Source: Hydrogenothermaceae bacterium (GTDB taxonomy: Bacteria; Aquificota; Aquificia; Aquificales; Hydrogenothermaceae). From it: a DNA stretch of 13,670 bases. Each line of letters starts with the position of its first letter. Position 1 is the first letter of the stretch. The stretch lies in assembly GCA_026984355.1 (NCBI GenBank), contig JALSSG010000116.1, positions 1 to 13,670 on the forward strand, written 5' to 3'. Shown one piece after another: positions 1 to 6,434 of this stretch. Position numbers and translations under genes: made by a program. The notes under the pieces are model-generated. The model had not been told where the DNA came from. It was given only the letters and a program-made list of their open reading frames with translations, and ran no database searches.

Positions 1-49
1 AGATGCTCCAGATTACAGCTTTGAACTTAGATTTCCATACAAAATTTAA
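1..49 (+). CDS. C-terminal end of an upstream protein (partial)
   Basis: The frame starting at base 2 is open from the window edge and ends in TAA at 47-49. It reads DAPDYSFELRFPYKI. The alternating polar/hydrophobic pattern would suit a final beta-strand of an outer-membrane or secreted protein, like the gene that follows. The next start codon lies 17 bases downstream, with an AAAGG ribosome site at 48-52 overlapping this stop, so the two genes are probably in one operon. Fifteen residues are too few to name a family. The call rests only on the open frame and the tight spacing. Confidence 0.45.
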   Translation, partial: DAPDYSFELRFPYKI

Positions 50-66
50 AGGTTTACTAAATCAAC

Positions 67-939
67 ATGATAAATATAGTTGTAATAATAACGTTAATTA
101 TATTTAGCTTTTCTTTTGGCAAGTCTTCTTTTTATAACAAAAAAGAACTTTCAATAGGTTTTTACTCAGGAGAAGTACAGGGAATAAGGAGTATTATTCT
201 TAGACCGAACTACTTCTTCAGTGTTGATATAAAAGATAATATAAAAAAATCCTTAAGATATGAGTTTTTTCTTAGAACTCTTTATGGTGATGCAAGAACT
301 GGAGATGGGAATATAGATAACCAGTTTTTACAGACAGATATATATGCAAAGCTTTATTTTTCTTTAAAGGATACTCAAAACTTTAAAATCTATTGGGGAT
401 TATTCTCAGAAATTTATATACCTTTAAAAAACTTTAAACCATTTATTGATAAAGTTGAGGAAGAATATGGAGCTGGAGAAGATAAGGTTCCTACAGATAA
501 ACCTTTTAATTTTGGATTAAATATAAGATTTGATGGTATTTATAACAAGTTTTTTTCAAGTATGGAAATAGCTTATTACATCTATGGACATAGAGTAGCA
601 CCAAATATAGCTCCTATGGCTCCTTTGTTTGGTATATTCTGGGAAAATAGAGTTTTTATAATAGGAAATTTTGATAGACCAGTATTCACATTTTTCATAA
701 ATTCAGGGTTTATTATGCAAAAAAAATATGACGGAAGTAAAATTTTTACAAAACACGACTTTTTTGCTGGAACAAAGAGAGAATTTGATATAGAAATGGG
801 AATAGATTATCTGTTTAAAACTCATTATCATCTATTTTTTGTATTTTACGGATACAATAATCTAAATAGAGGATGGAGTAGAACAAATCCTTCTGCTTTT
901 AGAGATGGATTTTATACAGGTGTTGGATTTTTATTTTAA
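67..939 (+). CDS. Exported beta-barrel-like protein, probable outer-membrane protein
   Basis: I do not recognise a named family in this 290-residue protein. Residues 1 to about 18 form a hydrophobic Sec-type signal peptide (IVVIITLIIFSFSFG) with likely cleavage near SFG/K. The rest has no long hydrophobic helix. It is rich in short amphipathic stretches with many Phe, Tyr and Gly, and it ends in FYTGVGFLF. A terminal aromatic residue after alternating hydrophobics is the usual signature of the last strand of an outer-membrane barrel. I therefore infer an outer-membrane location; the substrate is unknown. The start is supported by AAAGG 14 bases upstream and by the signal peptide. It probably shares an operon with the partial gene before it. 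Its TAA stop at 937-939 directly touches the 3' end of the convergent tRNA gene. Confidence 0.7.
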   Translation: MINIVVIITLIIFSFSFGKSSFYNKKELSIGFYSGEVQGIRSIILRPNYFFSVDIKDNIKKSLRYEFFLRTLYGDARTGDGNIDNQFLQTDIYAKLYFSLKDTQNFKIYWGLFSEIYIPLKNFKPFIDKVEEEYGAGEDKVPTDKPFNFGLNIRFDGIYNKFFSSMEIAYYIYGHRVAPNIAPMAPLFGIFWENRVFIIGNFDRPVFTFFINSGFIMQKKYDGSKIFTKHDFFAGTKREFDIEMGIDYLFKTHYHLFFVFYGYNNLNRGWSRTNPSAFRDGFYTGVGFLF

Positions 940-1012
940 TGGAGTCGGCGGGATTCGAACCCGCGACCTTTGCCATGCCGAGGCAACGCTCTCCCAGCTG
1001 AGCTACGACCCC
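940..1012 (-). tRNA. tRNA-Ala, anticodon GGC
   Basis: The reverse complement folds into a complete 73-base cloverleaf. The 7-base-pair acceptor stem is GGGGTCG/CGACTCC with the G3:U70 wobble that is the main alanine identity element. The D stem is GCTC/GAGC, the anticodon stem TTGCC/GGCAA with loop TCGGCAT (anticodon GGC, reading GCC/GCU), and the T arm GCGGG-TTCGAAT-CCCGC. The discriminator base is A73. CCA is not encoded, because the next bases are the stop codon of the convergent membrane-protein gene, so it must be added after transcription. A good promoter lies just upstream. Confidence 0.98.
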
Positions 1013-1026
1013 TAACTATCTAAAAT

Positions 1027-1055
1027 AATATATAATAACGCTATTTTTGTTTCAA
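1027..1055 (-). promoter_or_regulatory. Sigma-70 type promoter for tRNA-Ala
   Basis: Reading leftwards, the -35 box is TTGAAA (1055-1050), the spacer is exactly 17 bases, and the -10 box is TATATT (1032-1027). The tRNA 5' end lies 14 bases further on, leaving a short leader of about 7 bases. The -35 box begins on the base after the stop codon of the M23 peptidase gene, so the tRNA can be expressed separately from the leuA-peptidase transcript. Confidence 0.75.
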
Positions 1056-2423
1056 TTACCGATAGTTTATCTGTATTCTTTTGTAAGGTCTTGCAAATCT
1101 GGTACTTATCCATTTTGGGTCTAACCATTCAATAGGATGAACTTCCAGTCCCTGTATTAATACTCCAAAGTGAAGGTGGTCTCCTTTCGCAAGGCCTGTC
1201 GTATCTGTTCTTGCTATAACTGTTTTTTTATCAACTTTATCTCCCTCTTTAACATATATCTCACTTAAGTGAGAATAAAGAGTAAATATGCCCATTCCAT
1301 GCTCAATAATAACTGAATTACCATATATCCCTAAAAATCCTGTAAAAACCACTACACCATTATTTGCAGCATGAACAGGAGCGTTTTTTATTGAAGCAAA
1401 ATCCATACCTTTATGATATGCATCTGCACCTTTTATTATTCTCCCTTTATATCTATATTTTCTATAATCTGCAAAACCACCAAGCATTGAGGAATTTTTC
1501 AACTGTTGAAATGCTCCTTTAAATAGAGGTTCAACAATGGAAACATTTTTTGTTATATTGTGTATCTGTTCCTCATCTCTTTTTCTTATTTCAACATTAA
1601 CATATCTAAAAAGCTGTGCCGGGTCTTTTATATCCTTGTCAGATAATGGTCTTACTTTAGATTCTATAAAGTTATCATCTATATTTATTATAGGTCTTCT
1701 GTATTTAACCCTTTTAAAATAATAGTTTATAGAATTTGTAACTCTATTCCCTGCTTTATCTTCTGCATAAACAACTATAGCCTTTTTCCTTTTCCAGTAG
1801 TATGGATAAGGAAAAGCACATCCATATATTCTATTATCTGTAAAAATTCCATTAAAACATTTAAAAGAAAGATTACCTACCATAATTCCTGTTTTAACTA
1901 CATCAGGTGAAACTCGATAAAATACAAATCCAGCTCCTCCATTAATTATAGAACCTGGAGAAGAAAGTATGCTAAGAGCTGGAGGACTAAGGTCTACTTC
2001 TACCTGTTTTTCTATAGTTTTTTCATTACTTAAAAATGACGAATCTTTTGCCACAAATACTAACTTGGCTTTTCCTTCCTTTAAGCCAAGTCTTCTTGAA
2101 GGAATTTCTATTTGATATTCTTTTTCCTTTATACCTTTTTTTATATCTTTATCTTCTAAAAGAGTTATATCTTTATCATACTGGATTACATAAACTTTAA
2201 CTTCTTTTAACCCTGGTTTATCATCTTTTACTTTAAAAGTGATTTTACTCTTTGTTCCTATATACTTAGGTTCCTCATCAAACACAAATTCTGGTGGAGA
2301 GAAGTTTAAAATACCTCTAAAGTATGCATATCCTGCTCCTAAAAGAAAAATCAACAATAAAAAAAGGAATATTTTTCCTTTATAGCTTTTCCTTTCATAA
2401 CCATACCCACCATATCCATTCAT
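1056..2423 (-). CDS. Membrane-anchored M23 (LytM-type) peptidase
   Basis: This 455-residue protein has a short Gly/Tyr-rich cytoplasmic N-terminus, one membrane helix at about residues 18-35, a long extracytoplasmic region of Ig-like appearance (about 40-240) and a C-terminal M23 domain (about 330-435). The zinc and catalytic motifs are complete: H337xxxD341, H385 in YSHL, and H416-L-H418. The family cleaves peptidoglycan cross-bridges, usually as DD-endopeptidases. With all ligands present this copy is likely active, acting on the periplasmic wall. The start is supported by AGGAG at 2431-2435, seven bases upstream, and it lies 13 bases after the leuA stop, so the two are probably co-transcribed. 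A cell-wall role beside leucine synthesis looks like operon economy rather than shared function. The substrate cannot be told from sequence. Confidence 0.9.
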   Translation of the reverse strand: MNGYGGYGYERKSYKGKIFLFLLLIFLLGAGYAYFRGILNFSPPEFVFDEEPKYIGTKSKITFKVKDDKPGLKEVKVYVIQYDKDITLLEDKDIKKGIKEKEYQIEIPSRRLGLKEGKAKLVFVAKDSSFLSNEKTIEKQVEVDLSPPALSILSSPGSIINGGAGFVFYRVSPDVVKTGIMVGNLSFKCFNGIFTDNRIYGCAFPYPYYWKRKKAIVVYAEDKAGNRVTNSINYYFKRVKYRRPIINIDDNFIESKVRPLSDKDIKDPAQLFRYVNVEIRKRDEEQIHNITKNVSIVEPLFKGAFQQLKNSSMLGGFADYRKYRYKGRIIKGADAYHKGMDFASIKNAPVHAANNGVVVFTGFLGIYGNSVIIEHGMGIFTLYSHLSEIYVKEGDKVDKKTVIARTDTTGLAKGDHLHFGVLIQGLEVHPIEWLDPKWISTRFARPYKRIQINYR

Positions 2424-2436
2424 TTACGGCTCTCCT

Positions 2437-3981
2437 TTATATTCCTTCTGATATTTTTCTTTCTAATACTGTTTTTCTTGCTAAAAATCTGTTGTAAGCA
2501 TCTATATAAGCTTTTATACTTGCTTCTATTATATCTGTTGATGTACCTTTTCCTGAAGTAGTTGAACCTTCAAAATCAACTACAACTCTAACTTCTCCCA
2601 TAGCATCTTTTCCATAAGTTAATGACCTTATTGAAAAATCTTTTAACCTGCCTTTTATACCTATCGCTTTTTCTACAGCTTTTAGTGCACTGTCAATTGG
2701 TCCATCACCATATGCAGTTTTTACTATTTCTTCTCCTTCTTTATAAACTTTCACAGTAGCAGTTGGTATGAGTTTATCTCCACTTGTAACATGGAAATAT
2801 TTTAGTTCTACAGGAGATTCTATATTTGATATCTCTTCAAATATTAGTGCTTCTATATCTTCATCAAATACCTCTTTTTTCTTATCTGCAAGAGATTTAA
2901 ATTTCACAAAAAGTCTGTCTATTTCTTGTTCTGAAAGATTTGTATATCCAAGTTCATGTAATCTTGTTTTAAATGCATGTCTTCCAGAATGTTTTCCAAG
3001 CACTATTTTTGATTCTGGTACTCCTACATCTTCTGCTCTCATTATTTCATATGTTTCTCTATGAGATAATACTCCGTGTTGGTGAATTCCTGCTTCATGG
3101 GCAAAAGCATTGTCTCCAACAATAGCTTTATTTGGTTGTACAAAGCTACCAGTAATTCTACATAACAGTCTACTTGTTTTATATATTTCTTTTGTATTTA
3201 TCTGAGTATATACATCTTTAAAGTAATCTTTTCTAACTTTTATAGCCATTACAACTTCTTCTAAAGCTGCATTTCCTGCTCTTTCTCCTATACCATTGAT
3301 AGTTGCATGAACCTGTCTTGCTCCATTTTTTACTGCAGCTAATGAATTTGCTACTGCAAGTCCTAAATCATTATGACAGTGAACACTTATAATTGCTTTG
3401 TCTATATTAGGTACGTTATTTTTTATATCAGCTATGAGTTTTCCAAACTCTTCAGGAATAGCATATCCTACTGTGTCAGGAACATTTATAGTTTTTGCAC
3501 CTGCTTCAATGACAGCTTCAAATACTCTATAAAGAAACTCTCTATCTGACCTAAAAGCATCTTCTGCAGAAAATTCAACGTCATCAGTAAAATTTAATGC
3601 AAATCTAACAGCATCTACTGCTCTATCTAATACCTGTTCTGGAGTCATTTTTAGTTTATATTTCATATGTATAGGAGAGGTAGCTATAAATGTATGAATT
3701 CTTTTTCTTTCTGCTGGCTCTAATGCTTCGGCTGCTTTTTCTATATCTGAATGTAAAGCTCTTGCAAGGGAACATACAGTGGAATTTTTTATCTCTTCTG
3801 ATACAGATTTAACAGCTTCAAAATCACCTTCTGATGCTGCAGCAAATCCTGCTTCTATTACATCTACTCCTAATTTTTCTAACTGTTTTGCCATAGTAAC
3901 CTTTTCTTCAACAGTCATAGAAAAACCAGGTGCCTGCTCACCATCTCTTAAAGTTGTATCAAAGATTATAATCTTATCCAT
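2437..3981 (-). CDS. leuA: 2-isopropylmalate synthase
   Basis: The enzyme condenses acetyl-CoA with 2-oxoisovalerate, the committed step of leucine synthesis in the cytoplasm. At 514 residues it matches the long LeuA form. The DRE-TIM catalytic barrel fills the first 280 or so residues, with FDTTLRDGEQAPG (residues 7-19), the metal-binding HCHND (201-205) and NGIGERAGNAALEE (229-242). A linker follows, and then the C-terminal leucine-feedback domain from about residue 390, including GDGPIDSAL and GKGTSTDIIEA. The regulatory domain argues for true LeuA over homocitrate or citramalate synthase, although the latter can share this layout. The start has a strong AGGAGG ribosome site 7-8 bases upstream. 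The M23 peptidase gene follows after 13 bases. A promoter candidate lies in the divergent region at 4019-4046. I see no leader peptide or attenuator. Confidence 0.95.
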   Translation of the reverse strand: MDKIIIFDTTLRDGEQAPGFSMTVEEKVTMAKQLEKLGVDVIEAGFAAASEGDFEAVKSVSEEIKNSTVCSLARALHSDIEKAAEALEPAERKRIHTFIATSPIHMKYKLKMTPEQVLDRAVDAVRFALNFTDDVEFSAEDAFRSDREFLYRVFEAVIEAGAKTINVPDTVGYAIPEEFGKLIADIKNNVPNIDKAIISVHCHNDLGLAVANSLAAVKNGARQVHATINGIGERAGNAALEEVVMAIKVRKDYFKDVYTQINTKEIYKTSRLLCRITGSFVQPNKAIVGDNAFAHEAGIHQHGVLSHRETYEIMRAEDVGVPESKIVLGKHSGRHAFKTRLHELGYTNLSEQEIDRLFVKFKSLADKKKEVFDEDIEALIFEEISNIESPVELKYFHVTSGDKLIPTATVKVYKEGEEIVKTAYGDGPIDSALKAVEKAIGIKGRLKDFSIRSLTYGKDAMGEVRVVVDFEGSTTSGKGTSTDIIEASIKAYIDAYNRFLARKTVLERKISEGI

Positions 3982-4128
3982 AACTTCCTCCTACTAATAA
4001 CGATTACTATTAAGATAAATAATATATCGACTTTTTATGCTAACAACTAATGGAAATATTTTAACATTTAAGTATATACGTTGATATAATAGTTTTTACT
4101 AATTTCTATTTAATATTAACGATTAATT
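3982..4128. promoter_or_regulatory. Divergent promoter region leuA / rubredoxin
   Basis: This 147-base gap separates leftward leuA from the rightward rubredoxin group. Rightward, TTAACA (4061-4066), an 18-base spacer and a perfect TATAAT (4085-4090) make a good sigma-70 promoter, with transcription expected to begin near 4097. Leftward, TTGTTA (4046-4041), a 16-base spacer and TATTAT (4024-4019) form a weaker candidate for leuA. The 9-base word TAACGATTA occurs on the plus strand next to each start codon (3998-4006 and 4117-4125). TTAATATTAA at 4110-4119 is a perfect palindrome. I see no T-box, leader peptide or attenuator hairpin. Confidence 0.6.
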
Positions 4129-4371
4129 ATGAAGATAAAAGTAAATTTCAAAGATGTTGATACTGGAAAAAGAAGATGCCGTATATGTGGATATATATAT
4201 GACCCAGAAAAGGGAGACCCTCTAAGAAATATATCTCCTGGGATACCTTTTGAAGAACTTCCTGACAATTGGAGATGTCCAGTATGTAAATATCAAAAAT
4301 GGCAGTTTTCTATAATTTTACAAGAGCCTGTAATTCCTGAAGAAAAAGAATTACTTTTTGATGAAAATTAA
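4129..4371 (+). CDS. Rubredoxin
   Basis: Rubredoxin is a small cytoplasmic electron carrier with one iron bound by four cysteines. Both knuckles are present: C17-x2-C20-GYIYDPEKGDP and C50-PV-C53 after LPDNW. The ISPGIPFEELPD stretch between them is the normal family signature. At 80 residues it is longer than the usual 52-55, with about a dozen extra residues before the first knuckle and an acidic tail after residue 65. The second knuckle reads CPVCK where most members have CPVCG. Translation lacks an obvious Shine-Dalgarno sequence: the 25 bases before the ATG are almost all A/T, and no other start precedes the first knuckle. It leads a rightward group with the DUF2892 and Mre11-like genes. 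A role in oxygen or redox stress, or as donor to an oxidoreductase, is inference only. Confidence 0.92.
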   Translation: MKIKVNFKDVDTGKRRCRICGYIYDPEKGDPLRNISPGIPFEELPDNWRCPVCKYQKWQFSIILQEPVIPEEKELLFDEN

Positions 4372-4383
4372 ATCAATTGATTT
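4370..4383. repeat. 14-base perfect palindrome after the rubredoxin gene
   Basis: AAATCAATTGATTT is a perfect palindrome that begins inside the rubredoxin stop codon. It lies 42 bases before the next start codon. There is no spacer for a hairpin loop and no T-run, so it does not look like a terminator. A protein-binding site is possible but unproven. Confidence 0.35.
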
Positions 4384-4425
4384 ATATTAATTTCATATAA
4401 CTAAAACAATGGAGGTTATAACAAA

Positions 4426-4647
4426 ATGGCATGTATGAGTATGGCTGCGATTAGAGCTCAAAGGGCAATGATGGCTACTTTACTTATAGTTGCATTACTT
4501 CTAATGCATTTAGGATATAGTTGGGGAGAGTATATAATATGGTTCATCATATTCATGCTAATCTTTTCAGCTATAACAGGTATATGTCCTTCTGATGCAG
4601 TATTTTCAAGGCTATTTCCTTATAAAGGAGAACAGAAGACTGCATGA
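4426..4647 (+). CDS. Small DUF2892-type inner-membrane protein
   Basis: This 73-residue protein has two hydrophobic helices, at about residues 15-30 and 36-52. They are followed by TGICPSDAVFSRLFP, which resembles the G-x-CP motif ending DUF2892 domains (the membrane part of YgaP-like proteins). YgaP proteins combine such a domain with a rhodanese; no rhodanese is fused here. The function of stand-alone members is not established, though they often sit near sulfur or redox genes, and a rubredoxin lies just upstream. GGAGG at 4411-4415 gives a clear ribosome site ten bases before the ATG. Its stop overlaps the start of the Mre11-like gene in an ATGA arrangement, so the two are translationally coupled. 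The family call is from motif memory. Confidence 0.7.
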   Translation: MACMSMAAIRAQRAMMATLLIVALLLMHLGYSWGEYIIWFIIFMLIFSAITGICPSDAVFSRLFPYKGEQKTA

Positions 4648-5804
4648 AGTTTCTTCATATTACTGATACCCATTTAGGTTATCACCAGTATGGGCTCGAA
4701 GAAAGAGCCCAGGATTTTTATGATGTTTTTGATGAAGCTGTAGAAATAGCTATTGAAAATAAAGTAGATTTTGTAATTCACACAGGAGATTTTTTTCATA
4801 CTTCAAGACCTTCAAATGCTGTTATTCTACAGGGAATTCAACTTGTAAACAGGCTAAAAAGTGCTTCAATTCCACTCTTTTTAATACCAGGGAATCATGA
4901 TAGAGGAAATAGAGTAAAAGATGTATCGCCTCTTCATATACTAAAAGATTTTGGAGCAAATCTTATAGAACATGAAACACTAGAATACGAAGGTATTTTT
5001 ATATCTGGGATAAAGTATCTATCAAAGATTGCAATAAAAAAAATAGGTAGTATAAGACCTATATTAGAAAAATTTTTAGAACAAAATAAAAACGGTAGTT
5101 TTCATATACTTATGCTTCATCAGGAATTTGTTCCTCACTTTCCTAATGGCCTTTATCTTTCTAAGGAAGTACCAGATGGGTTTAATTACATTGGAATAGG
5201 TCATTTACACGAAATGATTAAGCCATTTAAGCACGAAAATTGTACAGTTGTCTATCCTGGTTCTACAGAGTTTACAGCTTTTTCTAAAAATGAAGAAAAT
5301 GTTCCTAAAGGTGTTTACTTAATTAAAGAAAATAATGGTAATATTGAATACGAGTTCATTCAGTTAAAAAAGAGAAGACCTTTTATATCTTTTGAGTTTC
5401 AGGAAGAAAATTTTGAAGAAATTGTCAAAAATATAAAACAGGAGATAGAAAAAGTAAGAGAAACAAGCCATAAAGCTGTTGTGGTTACCTTAAAAGGACA
5501 TATAGAAAAACTGTCTTTAAAAGACCTTCATATAATTTTGTCTAAAAATGGAATTGTTCAAAATAGTGATAATGTGCTTCATATAAACTTTCTGCTTAAA
5601 AAGAAAGAAGAGGCTCAAAAACAAAAGGATATTTTTTCTTTAACATCAAAAGAGATAGATATAGAAAAAGAGCTAAAAAATCTTATAGGTGATGAATATC
5701 TTTTAAATCATGTGTATGAGGTAATATCGACAGCAAAGTCTATGGAAAGTATAGATGATTTTAAAAATTTACTAAAAGAAAACCCAAAATATTTAGAAAT
5801 CTAA
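4644..5804 (+). CDS. Mre11/SbcD-type DNA repair nuclease
   Basis: This 386-residue metallophosphoesterase carries every Mre11/SbcD motif: D8-T-H10, GD49, GNHD (83-86), H159 in MLHQEF and GHLH (186-189). Family members are Mn-dependent nucleases that trim DNA ends and hairpins together with the Rad50/SbcC ATPase. Residues after about 240 are divergent and charged, with a Lys/Glu-rich segment near 315-340 that could be the Rad50-contacting or capping part. Length fits Mre11/SbcD (about 380-420). The ATG overlaps the upstream stop (ATGA), so expression probably depends on the rubredoxin/DUF2892 transcript. No Rad50/SbcC gene lies downstream: the next gene is convergent and shares stop-codon bases with this one. 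The partner, if any, must be encoded elsewhere. I leave the symbol blank because Mre11 and SbcD subtypes cannot be separated by eye. Confidence 0.9.
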   Translation: MKFLHITDTHLGYHQYGLEERAQDFYDVFDEAVEIAIENKVDFVIHTGDFFHTSRPSNAVILQGIQLVNRLKSASIPLFLIPGNHDRGNRVKDVSPLHILKDFGANLIEHETLEYEGIFISGIKYLSKIAIKKIGSIRPILEKFLEQNKNGSFHILMLHQEFVPHFPNGLYLSKEVPDGFNYIGIGHLHEMIKPFKHENCTVVYPGSTEFTAFSKNEENVPKGVYLIKENNGNIEYEFIQLKKRRPFISFEFQEENFEEIVKNIKQEIEKVRETSHKAVVVTLKGHIEKLSLKDLHIILSKNGIVQNSDNVLHINFLLKKKEEAQKQKDIFSLTSKEIDIEKELKNLIGDEYLLNHVYEVISTAKSMESIDDFKNLLKENPKYLEI

Positions 5805-6232
5805 AATATAACATCTATACACAGCTTTTCCATATCTTCAACTATTTCTTTTAAAGAAGTTTCTGAGAACATTTTATATATAGCTCTTCTTTTATCAGCC
5901 CACTTATGATGTATAGCACATGGGTGTTCATCAGAACATTCTTTAAATCCTAAAAGACATGTTTCAAAGAATTCAAGACCATCTATAGCCTGTACAATAT
6001 CAATAAGCTTTATATCTTCAGGTTTTTTAGCAAGTTTCACACCACCTTTGGGACCTTTATACGAAAAGAGTAATCCAGCTTTTACTAATTTTTGTACATT
6101 TTTTGCAAGAAAATAGAACGACGTATCCAATTTTTCTGCTACATCTTTAACTGGAATAATCTTTCTTTCTCCACCAGCATGAGTTATATATATCATAGCT
6201 CTTATGCTTTCTTTACATGCTGCTGACAGCAT
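5801..6232 (-). CDS. Rrf2-family Fe-S transcription regulator
   Basis: This 143-residue protein has the Rrf2 layout: an N-terminal winged helix (residues about 5-70, with the GPKGGVKL wing), a dimer helix, and a cluster-binding loop C92-x6-C99-x5-C105 (TCLLGFKECSDEHPC). Rrf2 members with three such cysteines (IscR, NsrR, RsrR) hold a [2Fe-2S] or [4Fe-4S] cluster and sense NO, redox state or cluster supply. The loop CxxG...CSDEHPC looks closer to NsrR than to IscR, and a nitrite reductase operon producing NO is close by, so NO sensing is a reasonable inference, not a proof. GAGGT at 6239-6243 supports the start. A palindrome sits inside its predicted promoter, suggesting autoregulation. Its TAG stop shares two bases with the convergent Mre11-like gene's TAA, with no room for a terminator. 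Confidence 0.88.
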   Translation of the reverse strand: MLSAACKESIRAMIYITHAGGERKIIPVKDVAEKLDTSFYFLAKNVQKLVKAGLLFSYKGPKGGVKLAKKPEDIKLIDIVQAIDGLEFFETCLLGFKECSDEHPCAIHHKWADKRRAIYKMFSETSLKEIVEDMEKLCIDVIF

Positions 6233-6279
6233 TTTTTTACCTCTATATTTAAGAATTACTTATATAAATATCGTATATT

Positions 6280-6308
6280 CGTATATCATTATAAATGATA
6301 TTTGTCAA
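6280..6308 (-). promoter_or_regulatory. Promoter of the Rrf2-family regulator
   Basis: Reading leftwards, a perfect TTGACA (6308-6303) is followed by 17 bases and a weaker TATACG (6285-6280). Transcription would begin near 6273, about 40 bases before the start codon. The spacer holds most of the inverted repeat at 6283-6301, so a bound repressor would block polymerase. Confidence 0.6.
6283..6301. promoter_or_regulatory. Likely operator: ATATCATT-N3-AATGATAT
   Basis: This perfect 8+8 inverted repeat with a three-base centre (ATA) lies between the -35 and -10 boxes of the Rrf2-family gene. Its CATT-N3-AATG core resembles the core of known NsrR sites (CATT-N3-AATG within ATGCATTTTAAATGCAT). The position is classic for an autorepressor. 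The binding protein is inferred, not shown. Confidence 0.5.
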
Positions 6309-6310
6309 TA

Positions 6311-6339
6311 TCATAATCATATTTATGAATAAATATTCA
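6311..6339. repeat. Two overlapping inverted repeats in the divergent control region
   Basis: TCATAA-N6-TTATGA (6311-6328) overlaps TGAATA-AA-TATTCA (6326-6339). Both lie between the two divergent -35 boxes (6303-6308 and 6356-6361), where activator or repressor sites are common. In a sequence this A/T-rich, six-base arms can arise by chance, so I rate these lower than the neighbouring repeats. Confidence 0.3.
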
Positions 6340-6355
6340 ACTATATAAAAATATA

Positions 6356-6384
6356 TTGACATATAAAAAAATATTCTTTATATT
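6356..6384 (+). promoter_or_regulatory. Near-consensus promoter of the InsA-like gene
   Basis: TTGACA (6356-6361), exactly 17 bases, then TATATT (6379-6384) form one of the best sigma-70 matches in the window. Transcription is expected near 6391, and the gene starts at 6435. The 31-base inverted repeat begins inside the -10 box and covers the predicted start site. Confidence 0.75.
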
Positions 6385-6412
6385 TAAGAATAAAGAGTCT
6401 TAATTCTTAAAT
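6382..6412. promoter_or_regulatory. 31-base palindrome over the InsA-like transcription start
   Basis: The arms are ATTTAAGAAT-A-AAGA and TCTT-A-ATTCTTAAAT around a central G at 6397. Fourteen of fifteen positions pair, with a single A/A mismatch. It overlaps the -10 box and the expected start of transcription, so it could be an operator. In RNA it would form a weak A/U stem followed by TTTT, so a poor attenuator is the alternative. The half-site ATTTAAGAAT also occurs at 6247-6256 in the leader of the Rrf2-family gene, within a 13-base exact copy (TATATTTAAGAAT at 6244-6256 and 6379-6391). Confidence 0.55.
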
Positions 6413-6434
6413 TTTTAAAACAAGGGGGTCTGCC

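Noticed and set aside
2768..3064. Rightward open frames inside leuA (also 3779-3997)
   Set aside because: Serine-rich translations typical of antisense to an A/T-rich coding region, no ribosome sites, and leuA is fully conserved on the other strand.
3982..4128. Leucine attenuator, T-box or riboswitch upstream of leuA
   Set aside because: The predicted leader is too short, and there is no leucine-rich peptide, T-box motif or stable hairpin.
4372..4425. A separate promoter for the DUF2892-Mre11 pair
   Set aside because: TTGATT and TATAAC are present but only 13 bases apart, too close for sigma-70.
6382..6420. Intrinsic terminator or attenuator before the InsA-like gene
   Set aside because: The stem is almost only A/U pairs and would be very weak in a thermophile. 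Its overlap with the -10 box and predicted start fits an operator better.
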